In this document: positions 18,001 to 26,820 of the stretch, piece after piece
Position numbering within the stretch: position 1 is the stretch's first letter
Layout of the letters: the number at the start of each line of letters is the position of its first letter
From: Campylobacterota bacterium
GTDB lineage: Bacteria > Campylobacterota > Campylobacteria > Campylobacterales > Sulfurovaceae
Assembly: GCA_011048515.1 (NCBI GenBank)
Contig: DSDW01000094.1
Span: 1 to 32,841 of the forward strand
DNA length: 32,841 nt
Direction of reading: 5' to 3'
Notes under the pieces: model-generated
What the model was told of the DNA's origin: nothing
Database searches by the model: none
What the model saw: only the letters and a program-made list of their open reading frames with translations
Translations under genes and position numbers: made by a program

Positions 18001-19269
18001 CTCCTGCCCCTCTACTGGCTGGCTTGTGCTTGTATCTTCAAGGAAGAGTGACACCACTCTGCTCTCTCCATCTTCTGAAATATTGATACTGCCTGGCACC
18101 GCATGCATATTATAGGTAGCTGTATTCACGGTTGGCGTAGATGTTGATGTGAAATTTACAGTTACATCTCTCTGGAGTCCGGGTGTCCCGTTCAGCACTT
18201 CAAACGTGATATTGAAACTGCCTGAGGGGAGTGTCTCGGGTGCCGTATAATTGAATACCACCTGACCGTTGCTGTCCGTTGTCGCAAGATAACTGTTCAG
18301 CGTCCCGCTATTTGGATCGAACCATAACGCCCTGATATCCTTGTCAGCTACAGGCTCATGTGTTGCAGTGTTCGCAAGGTAAAGCGAAAGTGCCCTGCTC
18401 TCTCCTGCTTCAGAAATATTTACTGTACTCGGTACAGCTAGTAACTCCATCCCCGTTGTATCCACTTCCGGTCCAGCTGACGCAGTAAAGTTCAGAACTA
18501 TCTCTTTTGGAGTAATACTTGTATTCTCATCAACAAAATAGTCTGCAGTAAGAGTCACACTGCTGCCATATGCGGGAAGTGTCTCCGGAGAGGTATATTC
18601 AAATGTAACATATCCGTCAGAGCCTGTTGAAGCCTCGTAAATGGCTATATCTCCATAGGTATTGTCAAATGGTCGAAGTTTTATTGTTTCGCCCACTGCA
18701 ACATATCCATCTTTTAACAGTTGAACTTTGATTTGATACTTTGTATCTGCTTCGCTGATCGCTAAAGGTGTTGTTGCATTATAAAAGCTATAGCCATCTT
18801 CTGGTTGAAGGTCAACACTCCCGCTATAATCAAACATAAAACTTACCTGGCGTGTATCACTCTGGTTTCCACTTGTGATCTTCTGTGTCGCTGTCAACGT
18901 GTAGCCAGTCGGTGTACAGTTCGCATCAAATGTTCCTGAGATATAAAGCGTTTCTACTGATCCCTCTCCCCCGTCAAACGATAATTTAATTGCAGGGTTA
19001 TAAGTAATTGTATTGATCGAACATCCACCCGTTACCTCCAGACTAAAGCTGTTTAGCTCTACAAGATAGGCTTCACCGATCAATTTTTTAAAAGGCAGCG
19101 TTAAAGAGAAGTCAGTACCATTCGGCGCCTGCAGAATTTCCTGACCCTCTAGCTCTAAGACATCAGAGAGTACAGCATTCTGTTCTCCGTCCGACTTGCT
19201 GTTACTTCCACACCCCGTCAGCGCGACAGAAAACAGAAATGTCAATATGACTAAAATATTTTTCATCAT
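15007..19269 (-). CDS. Large surface lipoprotein with tandem Ig-like repeats
   Basis: The 1420-residue protein begins with a lipoprotein signal: a hydrophobic stretch at 5-17, lipobox LTGC and the acylated Cys20, followed by Gly and Ser. This favours the outer membrane. Residues about 270-720 hold four tandem units of about 113 residues with Ig-like (Big-type) features. Recurring segments are NISEDGESR, PVEGQEIIAHFF and GTLSAYSGITNANGQVVF. More diverged beta-rich Ig-like domains follow (about 720-1100). The C-terminal 300 residues look different, with three Cys and many Tyr, and may be the functional head. AAGGA lies eight bases before the ATG. It is the second gene of a pair with an outer-membrane barrel 18 bases upstream. 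It resembles adhesins or surface stalk proteins, but no named family is recognised and no binding function is claimed. Confidence 0.85.
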   Translation of the reverse strand: MMKNILVILTFLFSVALTGCGSNSKSDGEQNAVLSDVLELEGQEILQAPNGTDFSLTLPFKKLIGEAYLVELNSFSLEVTGGCSINTITYNPAIKLSFDGGEGSVETLYISGTFDANCTPTGYTLTATQKITSGNQSDTRQVSFMFDYSGSVDLQPEDGYSFYNATTPLAISEADTKYQIKVQLLKDGYVAVGETIKLRPFDNTYGDIAIYEASTGSDGYVTFEYTSPETLPAYGSSVTLTADYFVDENTSITPKEIVLNFTASAGPEVDTTGMELLAVPSTVNISEAGESRALSLYLANTATHEPVADKDIRALWFDPNSGTLNSYLATTDSNGQVVFNYTAPETLPSGSFNITFEVLNGTPGLQRDVTVNFTSTSTPTVNTATYNMHAVPGSINISEDGESRVVSLFLEDTSTSQPVEGQEIIAHFFNPASGTLSAYSGITNANGQVVFEYTAPASIAGATDFDIIFSIPNATNSHDTNVAVNFTSTSTPTVDTTNYNLTAVPASVNISEDGESRALALYLNNTSTMQPVEGQEIIAHFFDPAKGTLSIYSGITNANGQVVFNYTAPESISGLSDFDITFSIPNATNSHETNVAVNFTSTSTPTVNTDTYNLTVIPETLVISKDGESRELSLFLNDTSTSQPVEGQEIIAHFFNPSSGTLNAYSGITNANGQVVFEYTAPASIAGVADFNITFSIPNATNSHDTNVAVSFSSMATTEYEFINISNIEINHASEKRDVKAQLLYDGTPITGKTVTMNGFDEGNGTLITPYTVQTDSLGYAVFTYMAPADLSEVNGTTFAMTIHFDEGSTHLEENITVIFNETTDSYIEDTTLPVVVIPLEQRIVTLNSNSMTIELALKVFKDIAPYTEGSVKVELPEKVLDGVDVGQFDAYEVNVNELGIATFIYTGPSNLQALISNDDNGSIFKFYHVENSEDKQNWTVEYTLPDNPYVSRNYELNVITSNDFSMGIPDKEKTFNVFLKAKDPSGNEVALTDENITNITVTTTNATIAQILDTDSSTLVNTLSLIPVNNSAFILVSKDKSGLVPLEVSITFDDANGEEQNLSTVVNVRVFSGPPSAISISYVSTSQDASRAKYIETLAISVTDEYGNKVNTRPNVTLGAIVGYAVDGSEASSTETNETKRLFYGKSDIDLGYANGEIDNAGDSDPSTTTFTDTINTDVFQYVNVEGNNTDKLVVFGERKNYEAMGKWDMELGGANNILVLQDQYYGVNRDGLYFAVGHNYYQDLCREDGREWIGTTDSETYQLDEEGTVTVDYRYDYHLTGKDALIWVNLDGYQPDTGKQIRVGEVTKHTLRGTGFVQVPSDGHTFKGLPGDDVNVTFEIWHENAPEAYRNAHFTHSVESGSTCSWQYVKSSNDYDARTCDNGYSSLGRSYVTYTITIPGGQESCTFDIENIMVAQEF
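17113..18465 (-). repeat. Four in-frame tandem repeats of about 339 bases in the lipoprotein gene
   Basis: A landmark in each unit recurs at 17255, 17594 and 17933, exactly 339 bases (113 codons) apart. A more diverged fourth copy lies 336 bases further. Approximate unit limits are 17113-17451, 17452-17790, 17791-18129 and 18130-18465. The first and third of these (as listed) share long runs with only scattered mismatches, more alike than either is to its direct neighbour over the same stretch. This suggests duplication or gene conversion. Unit length is a multiple of three, so copy number could change without frameshift. Confidence 0.9.
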
Positions 19270-19287
19270 TATAAATCCTTCCCCCTA

Positions 19288-19818
19288 TTAATAAAAGTAG
19301 TTAAGTCCTACAACCACACTCTCGACATGGTCTGTATGGGCAGCATCTGTAAAGGAATACCGATACATCACATCGATATCGAAATGCTCTGTCACACCGA
19401 AGATAAATCCTGCCTGCCCGCCATAAAGGAATCCGTCCTCATCGATACCTTCAGACTCATAATTCATATACCCGGCATTGATCCCGATAAATGGACGGAA
19501 AGAGAATGATTCCGATTCATTGTTGAAGAGGTAGTAATCGAACTGTACAAGCCCTTTTTCATAGTTTTGATCATCATCCGAACTGTCGAAGTAGTCAAAC
19601 ACCAACATCGTTCTCCATTCATCATTTTGGGCACCCAGACGCAAACCAAACTCCGCATCATCCCCTTCATGATCATTGACCAGAAATGTATCTGCCTGGA
19701 TCTTCGCCGCTCCGACTTCAAAACCAATGAATTTTTTCACTTCAGAAAGTTCTGCTGCTTGCAAAGTACTACCCAATACCAAACATGATAAAGCAACTGC
19801 TACCTTTTTCACCATCAT
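19288..19818 (-). CDS. Small outer-membrane beta-barrel protein
   Basis: The protein has a classical signal peptide (KKVAVALSCLVLGSTLQA, cleavage near AEL). About 155 mature residues follow, with alternating hydrophobic and polar residues and many Tyr, Phe and Gly. It ends in GLNYFY, the terminal aromatic residue typical of barrels assembled by the Bam complex. The size fits an eight-stranded barrel. Acidic stretches such as NDHEGDDAE and DSSDDDQN may be surface loops. AAGGAG lies before TTG ATG ATG GTG; I choose the first ATG (19818), and 19815 is equally likely. The Ig-like lipoprotein gene starts 18 bases after its stop, so the two are very likely co-expressed. It could be an anchor or partner for the lipoprotein, which is inference only. 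Confidence 0.8.
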   Translation of the reverse strand: MMVKKVAVALSCLVLGSTLQAAELSEVKKFIGFEVGAAKIQADTFLVNDHEGDDAEFGLRLGAQNDEWRTMLVFDYFDSSDDDQNYEKGLVQFDYYLFNNESESFSFRPFIGINAGYMNYESEGIDEDGFLYGGQAGFIFGVTEHFDIDVMYRYSFTDAAHTDHVESVVVGLNYFY

Positions 19819-19828
19819 CAACTCCTTT

Positions 19829-20116
19829 TATAATGTAAATGTGCATTACTAACGCAATGACTCTAGCTACAAGAATATCATATTTTTATATTTTTTAAGA
19901 TTAAGTGAGCATTTTTTTTATATAAAATTGTTATAGAGCTGGATAGGCATATCAAAAATGGTATGACACAAATCGGGCATTGTCATCATTTCGCTATGGA
20001 AACCGCTTGAGTGTAAAGAAACAGACTGGATCCATCTTTTGAATGGGTGATAGATAATTAAAAAATAGTATTGAAGAAAAAGTGGTGTAAGAATAGAAAA
20101 TTTTGATTAATTTGGA
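19829..20116. other. AT-rich intergenic region upstream of the barrel gene
   Basis: No ORF of interest lies in these 288 bases. The likely promoter of the barrel gene is on the minus strand, TATGAT at 19882-19877, in strongly AT-rich DNA with A/T tracts and no clear -35. A weak inverted repeat, ATGACA (19963-19968) and TGTCAT (19981-19986), stands alone. The tRNA gene ends at the right edge without a visible terminator. Confidence 0.4.
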
Positions 20117-20193
20117 TGGTGTCAAGAGAGGGACTTGAACCCTCGACCTCCGGCTTATGAGACCAGCGCTCTAACCAGCTGAGCTACCTTGAC
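20117..20193 (-). tRNA. tRNA-Met (CAT anticodon)
   Basis: A complete cloverleaf of 77 bases including an encoded CCA. The acceptor 5' arm GTCAAGG pairs with the 3' arm, with a G-T at pair 7. The D-stem GCTC/GAGC, the anticodon loop CTCATAA and the T-arm GAGGG-TTCAAGT-CCCTC are all intact. The first pair is G-C, so it is not the initiator tRNA. It is probably elongator Met. A lysidine-modified Ile tRNA also carries CAT and cannot be excluded by eye. Confidence 0.9.
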
Positions 20194-20212
20194 ATCTTTG
20201 TTGGAGGTCGAA

Positions 20213-20218
20213 ATTATA
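20213..20218 (-). promoter_or_regulatory. -10 box of the tRNA promoter
   Basis: TATAAT on the minus strand (GGCTATAATTTCG) lies 20 bases before the tRNA 5' end, the right place for a short leader. It is downstream of the glutaredoxin-like gene, so the tRNA may have its own promoter. Confidence 0.5.
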
Positions 20219-20250
20219 GCCATGGTTTACTTAAGAAAACTTTAAATAAA

Positions 20251-20496
20251 TTAAATGTTTAACAGTTTTTCAACTTTTTCATAGTCAAACCCGCAAACCC
20301 ACTGTGAACCAATGAGATAGACCGGTACGCCGCGACATCCGTGTTTCTGGCAGTCCCTTGCAGCTTTTTGATCTTTTGTGATATCGATTGTTTTAAATGT
20401 AATGCCGTTATCTCTAAGATGCTTCTTTGCCGTGGTACACCATTTACAGGTCGGGGTTGTGAAGAGTATCACTTTTTTCTGTTTTGGTTGCATCAT
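20251..20496 (-). CDS. Glutaredoxin-like thiol-disulfide protein
   Basis: An 81-residue thioredoxin-fold protein with the active site CKWC at 17-20 and the cis-proline GVPVY at 57-61. The small size and simple fold fit the NrdH/glutaredoxin group (GrxC-like), which reduce disulfides or feed electrons to ribonucleotide reductase. An extra Cys pair (Cys49, Cys54) and Cys68 are present. GAGGAG precedes two ATGs (20496, 20493); the second has better spacing. It is divergent from groES, and the two promoters lie around a shared palindrome. The physiological partner is not identifiable here. Confidence 0.82.
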   Translation of the reverse strand: MMQPKQKKVILFTTPTCKWCTTAKKHLRDNGITFKTIDITKDQKAARDCQKHGCRGVPVYLIGSQWVCGFDYEKVEKLLNI

Positions 20497-20542
20497 TGCT
20501 CCTCATTTTTTATACTAAATATAGCACTTGAAAGCTTAAATT

Positions 20543-20616
20543 ACTATAACTCTATCAATATATTTTAGTCAATACGACTAAACCCTATTGACAATCACAG
20601 ATTTTTTTTGTAAAAT
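20543..20616. promoter_or_regulatory. Divergent promoters of grx-like gene and groESL with a shared palindrome
   Basis: For groES, TTGACA (20588-20593), a 17-base spacer and TAAAAT (20611-20616) form a near-consensus promoter. For the opposite gene, minus-strand TTGACT (20572-20567), an 18-base spacer and TATAGT (20548-20543) are seen. The palindrome TTTAGTC-N5-GACTAAA (20564-20570, 20576-20582) covers the minus-strand -35 and ends five bases before the groES -35, a natural operator position. No CIRCE element (HrcA site TTAGCACTC-N9-GAGTGCTAA) is present. Confidence 0.6.
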
Positions 20617-20649
20617 CGCTACAAAATAACTATTAAGTAAGGAGTCATA

Positions 20650-20910
20650 ATGAATTTTAAACCACTTGGTGAAAGAATACTTGTAGAACGCATAGAAGAG
20701 GCGTCTACGACATCATCAGGGATCATTATTCCTGACAATGCAAAAGATAAACCTTCTCAAGGCAAGGTGATCGCTGTAGGCAGCGAAGTAGAAGAGGTGA
20801 AGGTAGGAGATACGATTGTATTTGGTAAATACGCAGGCAGTGAGATCACGATTGATCACACTGAATATCTGATCATGGAACAATCGGACGCATTGGGTAT
20901 ATTGTCATAA
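20650..20910 (+). CDS. groES: Co-chaperonin GroES
   Basis: The 86-residue lid of the GroEL folding chamber. [15 protein letters not shown] at the N-terminus, the mobile loop at about residues 16-32 (with SSGIIIPD) and GKYAGSEI near the C-terminal half are typical. The length is slightly shorter than the 97 residues of E. coli, as is common in this phylum. TAAGGAG lies six bases before the ATG. The promoter is at 20588-20616 and groEL follows after 50 bases on the same transcript. Confidence 0.96.
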   Translation: MNFKPLGERILVERIEEASTTSSGIIIPDNAKDKPSQGKVIAVGSEVEEVKVGDTIVFGKYAGSEITIDHTEYLIMEQSDALGILS

Positions 20911-20933
20911 TTCCGGCTCAATACACACAATAA

Positions 20934-22589
<1,656 letters not shown>

Positions 22590-22612
22590 TCGTTTTTCGT
22601 TTTACACTACTA

Positions 22613-22643
22613 CCGTACTCCATCTGGAGTACGGCTTCTTTTT
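22613..22643 (+). terminator. Rho-independent terminator of groESL
   Basis: CCGTACTCC (22613-22621) pairs perfectly with GGAGTACGG (22626-22634) across ATCT, followed by CTTCTTTTT. It lies 24 bases after the groEL stop. It is the best terminator in the window. Confidence 0.92.
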
Positions 22644-22807
22644 GCTAGCCATTTTATCCCTACAAACATTTCTACTTCCCTTAATGACCTTTCCCCTATC
22701 AAAGCAGCAATGCTGATAAACCATTCATTACATTGCAATAAAAACACAAAAGATAGATATATTCCGGAAAAGTATGGTACCCATTCAAATCATACTGCAC
22801 CCCAATA

Positions 22808-22834
22808 AGATTCCGGATCAACGCCGGGGTAACG
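22808..22834 (+). repeat. Degenerate type I palindromic repeat, copy D
   Basis: AGATTCCGGATCAACG and CCGGGGTAACG resemble the type I half of the elements near leuA, but the second arm is altered (only CCGG still pairs well). It lacks a type II partner. It lies just downstream of the 3' end of the minus-strand EAL gene, in the 267-base gap after groEL. Apart from the groESL terminator I see nothing else in that gap. Confidence 0.55.
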
Positions 22835-22856
22835 GCAAGAACAAGCTTTATCGAAT

Positions 22857-24668
22857 CTATCGCAAAAGCTTTTGAAACTCAAATGAAGGCAAGGGTTTTG
22901 AAAAGTGGTAGCCTTGGAGATAATCACAGCCATAGGAGGCCATAAGGTCTACAACCTGTTGATTTTCTACACCTTCAACAACTACCTGCATCTCCAGATT
23001 ATGGGCAAGTTCAATCACACCCTGTACAATTCTCTGATCCTCATGCTTGACAAGGATATGCTCCATAAACGATCTGTCGATCTTCAGGACATCTGCCGGG
23101 AACTTTTTAATATAGGAAAAAGAAGTATACCCTGTACCAAAATCATCCAGAGCGATACGTACTCCCAGTTTGTGAAGTTTGTGGAACTCATTGAGTGTAC
23201 TTTTTTCACTCTCCATCGCTTTCCCTTCTGTGACCTCAAAGGTGATGAACTTCGGATCTATTTGGCTCTCTGCCAACTTTCTCTCTACTTGATCAAAAAA
23301 GTTTCCGTTCTCTATCTCTACCATCGAAACATTGATTGATACAGGAATTTGTTTGAACTTGAAGATCTCCCAGCGTTTTTGCTGTTTCAGTACCTCGTTG
23401 AGGATATATTTTCCTACTTCGATAATAAAACCTGTTTTTTCCATGATAGGGATAAATGCATCGGGCGGTATCAGACCATGTACAGGATGGATCCATCTGA
23501 TCAGCGCTTCTGCAGAAACAACCTCTTGGGTCTTCGCATCCATGAGCGGCTGATAATAAAGCTCGAACTCATTATTTTCAAGTGCCAGGTGCATCTCATT
23601 ATAGAGCGTCAACTCATCAAAGACAAATCTCGCCTGTTCGGGCATAAAGATATGTACCTGGCCATGTCCCTGGGACTGCGCTTCACTCAGAGCTTTGTAG
23701 GCATTGTCAAGCAGGTTTCGCGTATTCCCGCTGTCGGGATAGATACTGACACCTACCGATGCAGTCAAATACATCCTGACATCCTGCATTTTATAGAACT
23801 TTTTCAATTCCGTCTGCAGCTCTTCTACAAAGTTCAATGCAACCTGCGGATCTGCTACATCCGTCATCACAAGCAAAAATTCATTGGAATACATATGGTA
23901 GACGCTGAACGCATATTTTTCCGACCTGGAAACAAGATAGTTTGCAAGCTTGATAATGATCTTTGTGGATTGTTCATATCCCAACAGCGATCTGAGTTTA
24001 AGGAAGTTGTCTATCTCTACCGCAATGAACACGATCTTCCCCTTGATCAAATGGGTTTTTGCAAAGAGGAGATTTAGATCTTCAAGTGCCTGATTTTGAT
24101 TGGGGAGTTTCGTCACATTATGATGATGCTCCAATACTTTGCACTTTTCTTCATAACGCAGATCCTGAAGCGTGACAATATACTTCCATTCATCGCCCAT
24201 CTGGGTGTTTTTGATGATATGCATATTGGCAGGTATTGTACCTTTCTCCTGGATTCTGAGTTGCGTACGCTCTAAACTGTACAATTTCTTTTCAGATCTC
24301 ACCAGCTCACTATCGATCAACTCACCCAGTCTCAACCACTTCTTTTTCACTTTTATTTTCATCGACTGACAAATCTGTTCAGAGGTAAAATGAGGTTTTA
24401 CACCCAACAGCTTGATCATTAAAGAATTTAGATAAACCACGTGGTAAGAAGAAGAGAGAACCAACACAGATTCATCCGAACTGTCAAGCACTTTTTCCAA
24501 CAGTTCTCTGGACGAACCTGCTGCGGCAAGCGGTTTTTGCTGTAAACGTTTCATGAAAAAATAGAGCAGCACAAACAGTAAAATAGATATCCCCACTAAC
24601 AATAGAGGATCCAGATTCGTCAACACTTCTGCAATATTGTTTTTAAGCTCTTCTAAATTCAACGGCAT
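22857..24668 (-). CDS. Membrane c-di-GMP phosphodiesterase with PAS-like, degenerate GGDEF and EAL domains
   Basis: The 603-residue protein has one membrane span (about 20-40), a PAS-like sensor region (about 55-165), a GGDEF-type domain (about 185-340) and an EAL domain (about 355-600). The GGDEF signature is replaced by YSNEF at 260-264, so cyclase activity is unlikely; it may bind GTP or be structural. The EAL catalytic set is intact: E387 in EALIRW, NVSMVE, FEVTE near 478, DDFGTG at 508-513, K529 with D531, EGVE at 565-568 and QGY at 585-587. It should therefore cleave c-di-GMP. It follows xseA after a 131-base gap that holds a 16-base palindrome, so it may have its own promoter. AAGG sits close to the ATG. 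No partner gene is adjacent. Confidence 0.88.
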   Translation of the reverse strand: MPLNLEELKNNIAEVLTNLDPLLLVGISILLFVLLYFFMKRLQQKPLAAAGSSRELLEKVLDSSDESVLVLSSSYHVVYLNSLMIKLLGVKPHFTSEQICQSMKIKVKKKWLRLGELIDSELVRSEKKLYSLERTQLRIQEKGTIPANMHIIKNTQMGDEWKYIVTLQDLRYEEKCKVLEHHHNVTKLPNQNQALEDLNLLFAKTHLIKGKIVFIAVEIDNFLKLRSLLGYEQSTKIIIKLANYLVSRSEKYAFSVYHMYSNEFLLVMTDVADPQVALNFVEELQTELKKFYKMQDVRMYLTASVGVSIYPDSGNTRNLLDNAYKALSEAQSQGHGQVHIFMPEQARFVFDELTLYNEMHLALENNEFELYYQPLMDAKTQEVVSAEALIRWIHPVHGLIPPDAFIPIMEKTGFIIEVGKYILNEVLKQQKRWEIFKFKQIPVSINVSMVEIENGNFFDQVERKLAESQIDPKFITFEVTEGKAMESEKSTLNEFHKLHKLGVRIALDDFGTGYTSFSYIKKFPADVLKIDRSFMEHILVKHEDQRIVQGVIELAHNLEMQVVVEGVENQQVVDLMASYGCDYLQGYHFSKPLPSFEFQKLLR

Positions 24669-24736
24669 AACCTTTTGGATAGATATCTTGCTTCGATATC
24701 ATTGATCTGCTTCCCCTGTTTTCATCATAAACGTAT

Positions 24737-24752
24737 ATCATTTTAAAATGAT
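24737..24752. promoter_or_regulatory. 16-base perfect palindrome upstream of the EAL gene
   Basis: ATCATTTTAAAATGAT reads the same on both strands with no spacer. It lies 69 bases before the EAL-protein start and 48 bases after the xseA stop. Minus-strand TAAAAT within it could be a -10, in which case the palindrome is an operator on that promoter. No T-tract follows, so it is not a terminator. Confidence 0.4.
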
Positions 24753-24799
24753 GAGACTTAATACTATCTGTTTTCTACTTAAATTCTATGTCGTAGATA

Positions 24800-26065
24800 T
24801 CACGTTATCTTCAGTTCTTTCTTTTTGAGGCAGAGTGCTTCAACTCTGGCAGTTTGATCTTCAAGGATAAACTGTCGATCCTCTTCTAATCTGTCCAATG
24901 AAATGGCTCTCCCCTGATAGGAGACCTGGGCCCAGCCTTTTTTGTACTGTTTTTTGGGATCGGTCATCTCAAACCTTTTTGCCAGATATCCCAAGAGTTC
25001 AATTTTATGCTGCAGCACAAATGTTATATTTTGAGAAAAGTTTTTTTCTATTTCAGGGAGAAAAGAGCACTTCTTTTCAAAAGTACGGTTCACTGCTCTT
25101 TGGTATTCATTTTTGAGCTCTTCGTATCTCCTGCTGATCTCTTCAAGTCTCCTTGCCGGAGAGGAGCGCAATATCAGTTCATTGTGGTGCGCCAACACTT
25201 TTTCTTTCTGTATGATTTTTTCCTGCCATACATATCTCATACGCTCCTGCAGTTCGCCCAAAGCATACAATACTTCCTGTACATCGGGAAGTATCATCTC
25301 CATAGCGGCACTGGGTGTCGGTGCACGCAGATCTGCTACAAAATCCGAGATCATCACATCCACTTCATGACCCACGGCGCTTACCACCGGAGTCTGCATG
25401 GCATGAATCGCATCTGCAACAATCTCTTCATTGAATGCCCAGAGATCTTCCGTGCTTCCGCCTCCACGTCCTACCACAACCACGTCTGCTTCCAGCCTGT
25501 CCGCATAGGCAAGCGCTCTTGCGATCTGCGGCGCTGCATTCTCCCCCTGGACCAGCGTATCTACGATCACAACCTCAAGCAGTGGCCATCGTTTTTGCAT
25601 GATCTTCAGCATATCATGCAGAGCCGCACTCTCTTTGGCGGTCACCAACGCAAGTTTTTGGATGATTTTCGGGATCGCTTTTTTGCGTGAGGCGTCAAAA
25701 TATCCTTTGGCTTTGAGCTTCTCTTTGAGTTGTTCATATGCCAGTGCCAGTGCTCCCTGCCCGTATGGTTCTATCTTTACGGCATAAAACTGATATTCGC
25801 CTCGAGGGGTGTAAACACCGATCGACCCTTCTATCACGATATGCATCCCCTGCTCCAGACGGAACTTCATCTTCGCCGCATTGGAACGCCACATCACGCA
25901 CCTGATAGAGGATTCACTGTCTTTGATAGCAAAATAGACATGGCCGGAGGTATGATAGGTTACCGAAGAGACTTCCCCCTCGACCAGGATATGCATAAAG
26001 GTTGCTTCCAGAAGAGATTTGATCTTGGTATTGAGGGAGGAGACGCTCATCATAGGCTGCGACAT
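24800..26065 (-). CDS. xseA: Exodeoxyribonuclease VII large subunit
   Basis: XseA with XseB degrades single-stranded DNA in repair. The 421-residue protein has an N-terminal OB-fold (about residues 5-100, VEGEVSSVTYHTSGHVYFAI). The catalytic core includes VVGRGGGSTEDLWAFN and AVGHEVDVMISDFVADLRAP, with TPSAAME. A coiled-coil region (about 270-390) precedes a C-terminal part that binds the small subunit. AAGGAG lies five bases before the ATG, 17 bases after the ubiE stop. xseB is not in the window. Confidence 0.94.
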   Translation of the reverse strand: MSQPMMSVSSLNTKIKSLLEATFMHILVEGEVSSVTYHTSGHVYFAIKDSESSIRCVMWRSNAAKMKFRLEQGMHIVIEGSIGVYTPRGEYQFYAVKIEPYGQGALALAYEQLKEKLKAKGYFDASRKKAIPKIIQKLALVTAKESAALHDMLKIMQKRWPLLEVVIVDTLVQGENAAPQIARALAYADRLEADVVVVGRGGGSTEDLWAFNEEIVADAIHAMQTPVVSAVGHEVDVMISDFVADLRAPTPSAAMEMILPDVQEVLYALGELQERMRYVWQEKIIQKEKVLAHHNELILRSSPARRLEEISRRYEELKNEYQRAVNRTFEKKCSFLPEIEKNFSQNITFVLQHKIELLGYLAKRFEMTDPKKQYKKGWAQVSYQGRAISLDRLEEDRQFILEDQTARVEALCLKKKELKIT

Positions 26066-26082
26066 AGGGTCTCCTTGATTGA

Positions 26083-26820
26083 TTAAACTTTTTGAGCAAC
26101 GAGAAGTGTTGAGATACCCATGGAGAAAGACTTCACGTATTTCATCTCAAATCCGGCCTCTCTGAGCTCGTTCTCAAGCATCTCGGTCGTTAAAAACTCT
26201 TCGATGGAGTCAGGAAGATACTTATAGGCTTCGTAATTTTTGGAGATCATTCCCCCTACTCGCGGCAGTACTTTCTTCATCCCGAAATCAACAACCTTGT
26301 TGACAATACCGCTTCTGTCCTGCTTGGTAAACTCAAGGATCACTACCATACCTCCCGGTTTCAGTGCACGATAAAACTCCTGCAGGGCCTCTACCCTGTC
26401 CACAACGTTACGTATACCGTAAGAGATCGAGATGATATCAGTACTCTCGTTCTCTATCGGAAGCTCCTGCGCCTTCCCTTCGATAAAGGTTGCAAAATCC
26501 ACCTTCTCTTTGGCTACATTCAACATCCCCACAGAAGGGTCTATGCCTACAAAATTCTCTACAGCTATCCCACGTTGTTTGGCGATATCTCTCCAGAAGA
26601 GCAGCAGGTCACCCGTACCTGTAGCAACGTCTGTGATCTGCGTCAATGTATCTTTGCCAAGTATTTCATAGGCTTTGTTGCACCCTTTTTTTCTCCACTG
26701 CTTGTCGATACCGAAACTCAGTACCCTGTTTGCCAGATCGTACGTTGATGCGATATCATCGAACATACTGACGATCTTTTCCTGCTTTTCCTCTTTATTG
26801 GTCAGTTTTTCAATACCCAA
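26083..26820 (-). CDS. ubiE: Demethylmenaquinone/ubiquinone methyltransferase
   Basis: UbiE methylates demethylmenaquinone using SAM, the last step of menaquinone synthesis by the classical route; this is the likely role in this group if that route is used. The 245-residue protein has FDDIASTYDLANRVLSFGID at 20-39, the SAM loop DVATGTGD at 64-71 and SISYGIRNVVDR mid-protein. The start is a TTG at 26820. A GGAG eight bases upstream supports it, and no ATG occurs before codon 19, inside the first conserved block. It overlaps the end of ribD by 11 bases. Campylobacterota also use the futalosine route, so the exact substrate deserves care. Confidence 0.9.
   Translation of the reverse strand: MGIEKLTNKEEKQEKIVSMFDDIASTYDLANRVLSFGIDKQWRKKGCNKAYEILGKDTLTQITDVATGTGDLLLFWRDIAKQRGIAVENFVGIDPSVGMLNVAKEKVDFATFIEGKAQELPIENESTDIISISYGIRNVVDRVEALQEFYRALKPGGMVVILEFTKQDRSGIVNKVVDFGMKKVLPRVGGMISKNYEAYKYLPDSIEEFLTTEMLENELREAGFEMKYVKSFSMGISTLLVAQKV

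Noticed and set aside
17113-18465. CRISPR-like regularly spaced repeats
   Set aside because: The 339-base period is in frame in a protein gene and equals an Ig-like domain. There are no short repeats with unique spacers.
19963-19986. Inverted repeat ATGACA/TGTCAT as a terminator or operator
   Set aside because: A six-base stem with a 12-base loop and no T-tract is within chance expectation for this AT-rich gap.
20117-20193. Initiator tRNA-fMet
   Set aside because: The first acceptor pair is a normal G-C and the anticodon stem lacks the three G-C pairs typical of the initiator.
20497-20649. CIRCE (HrcA) operator before groES
   Set aside because: Only a loose half-match (TAGCACT at 20522-20528) is present; the paired second half at the right spacing is missing.
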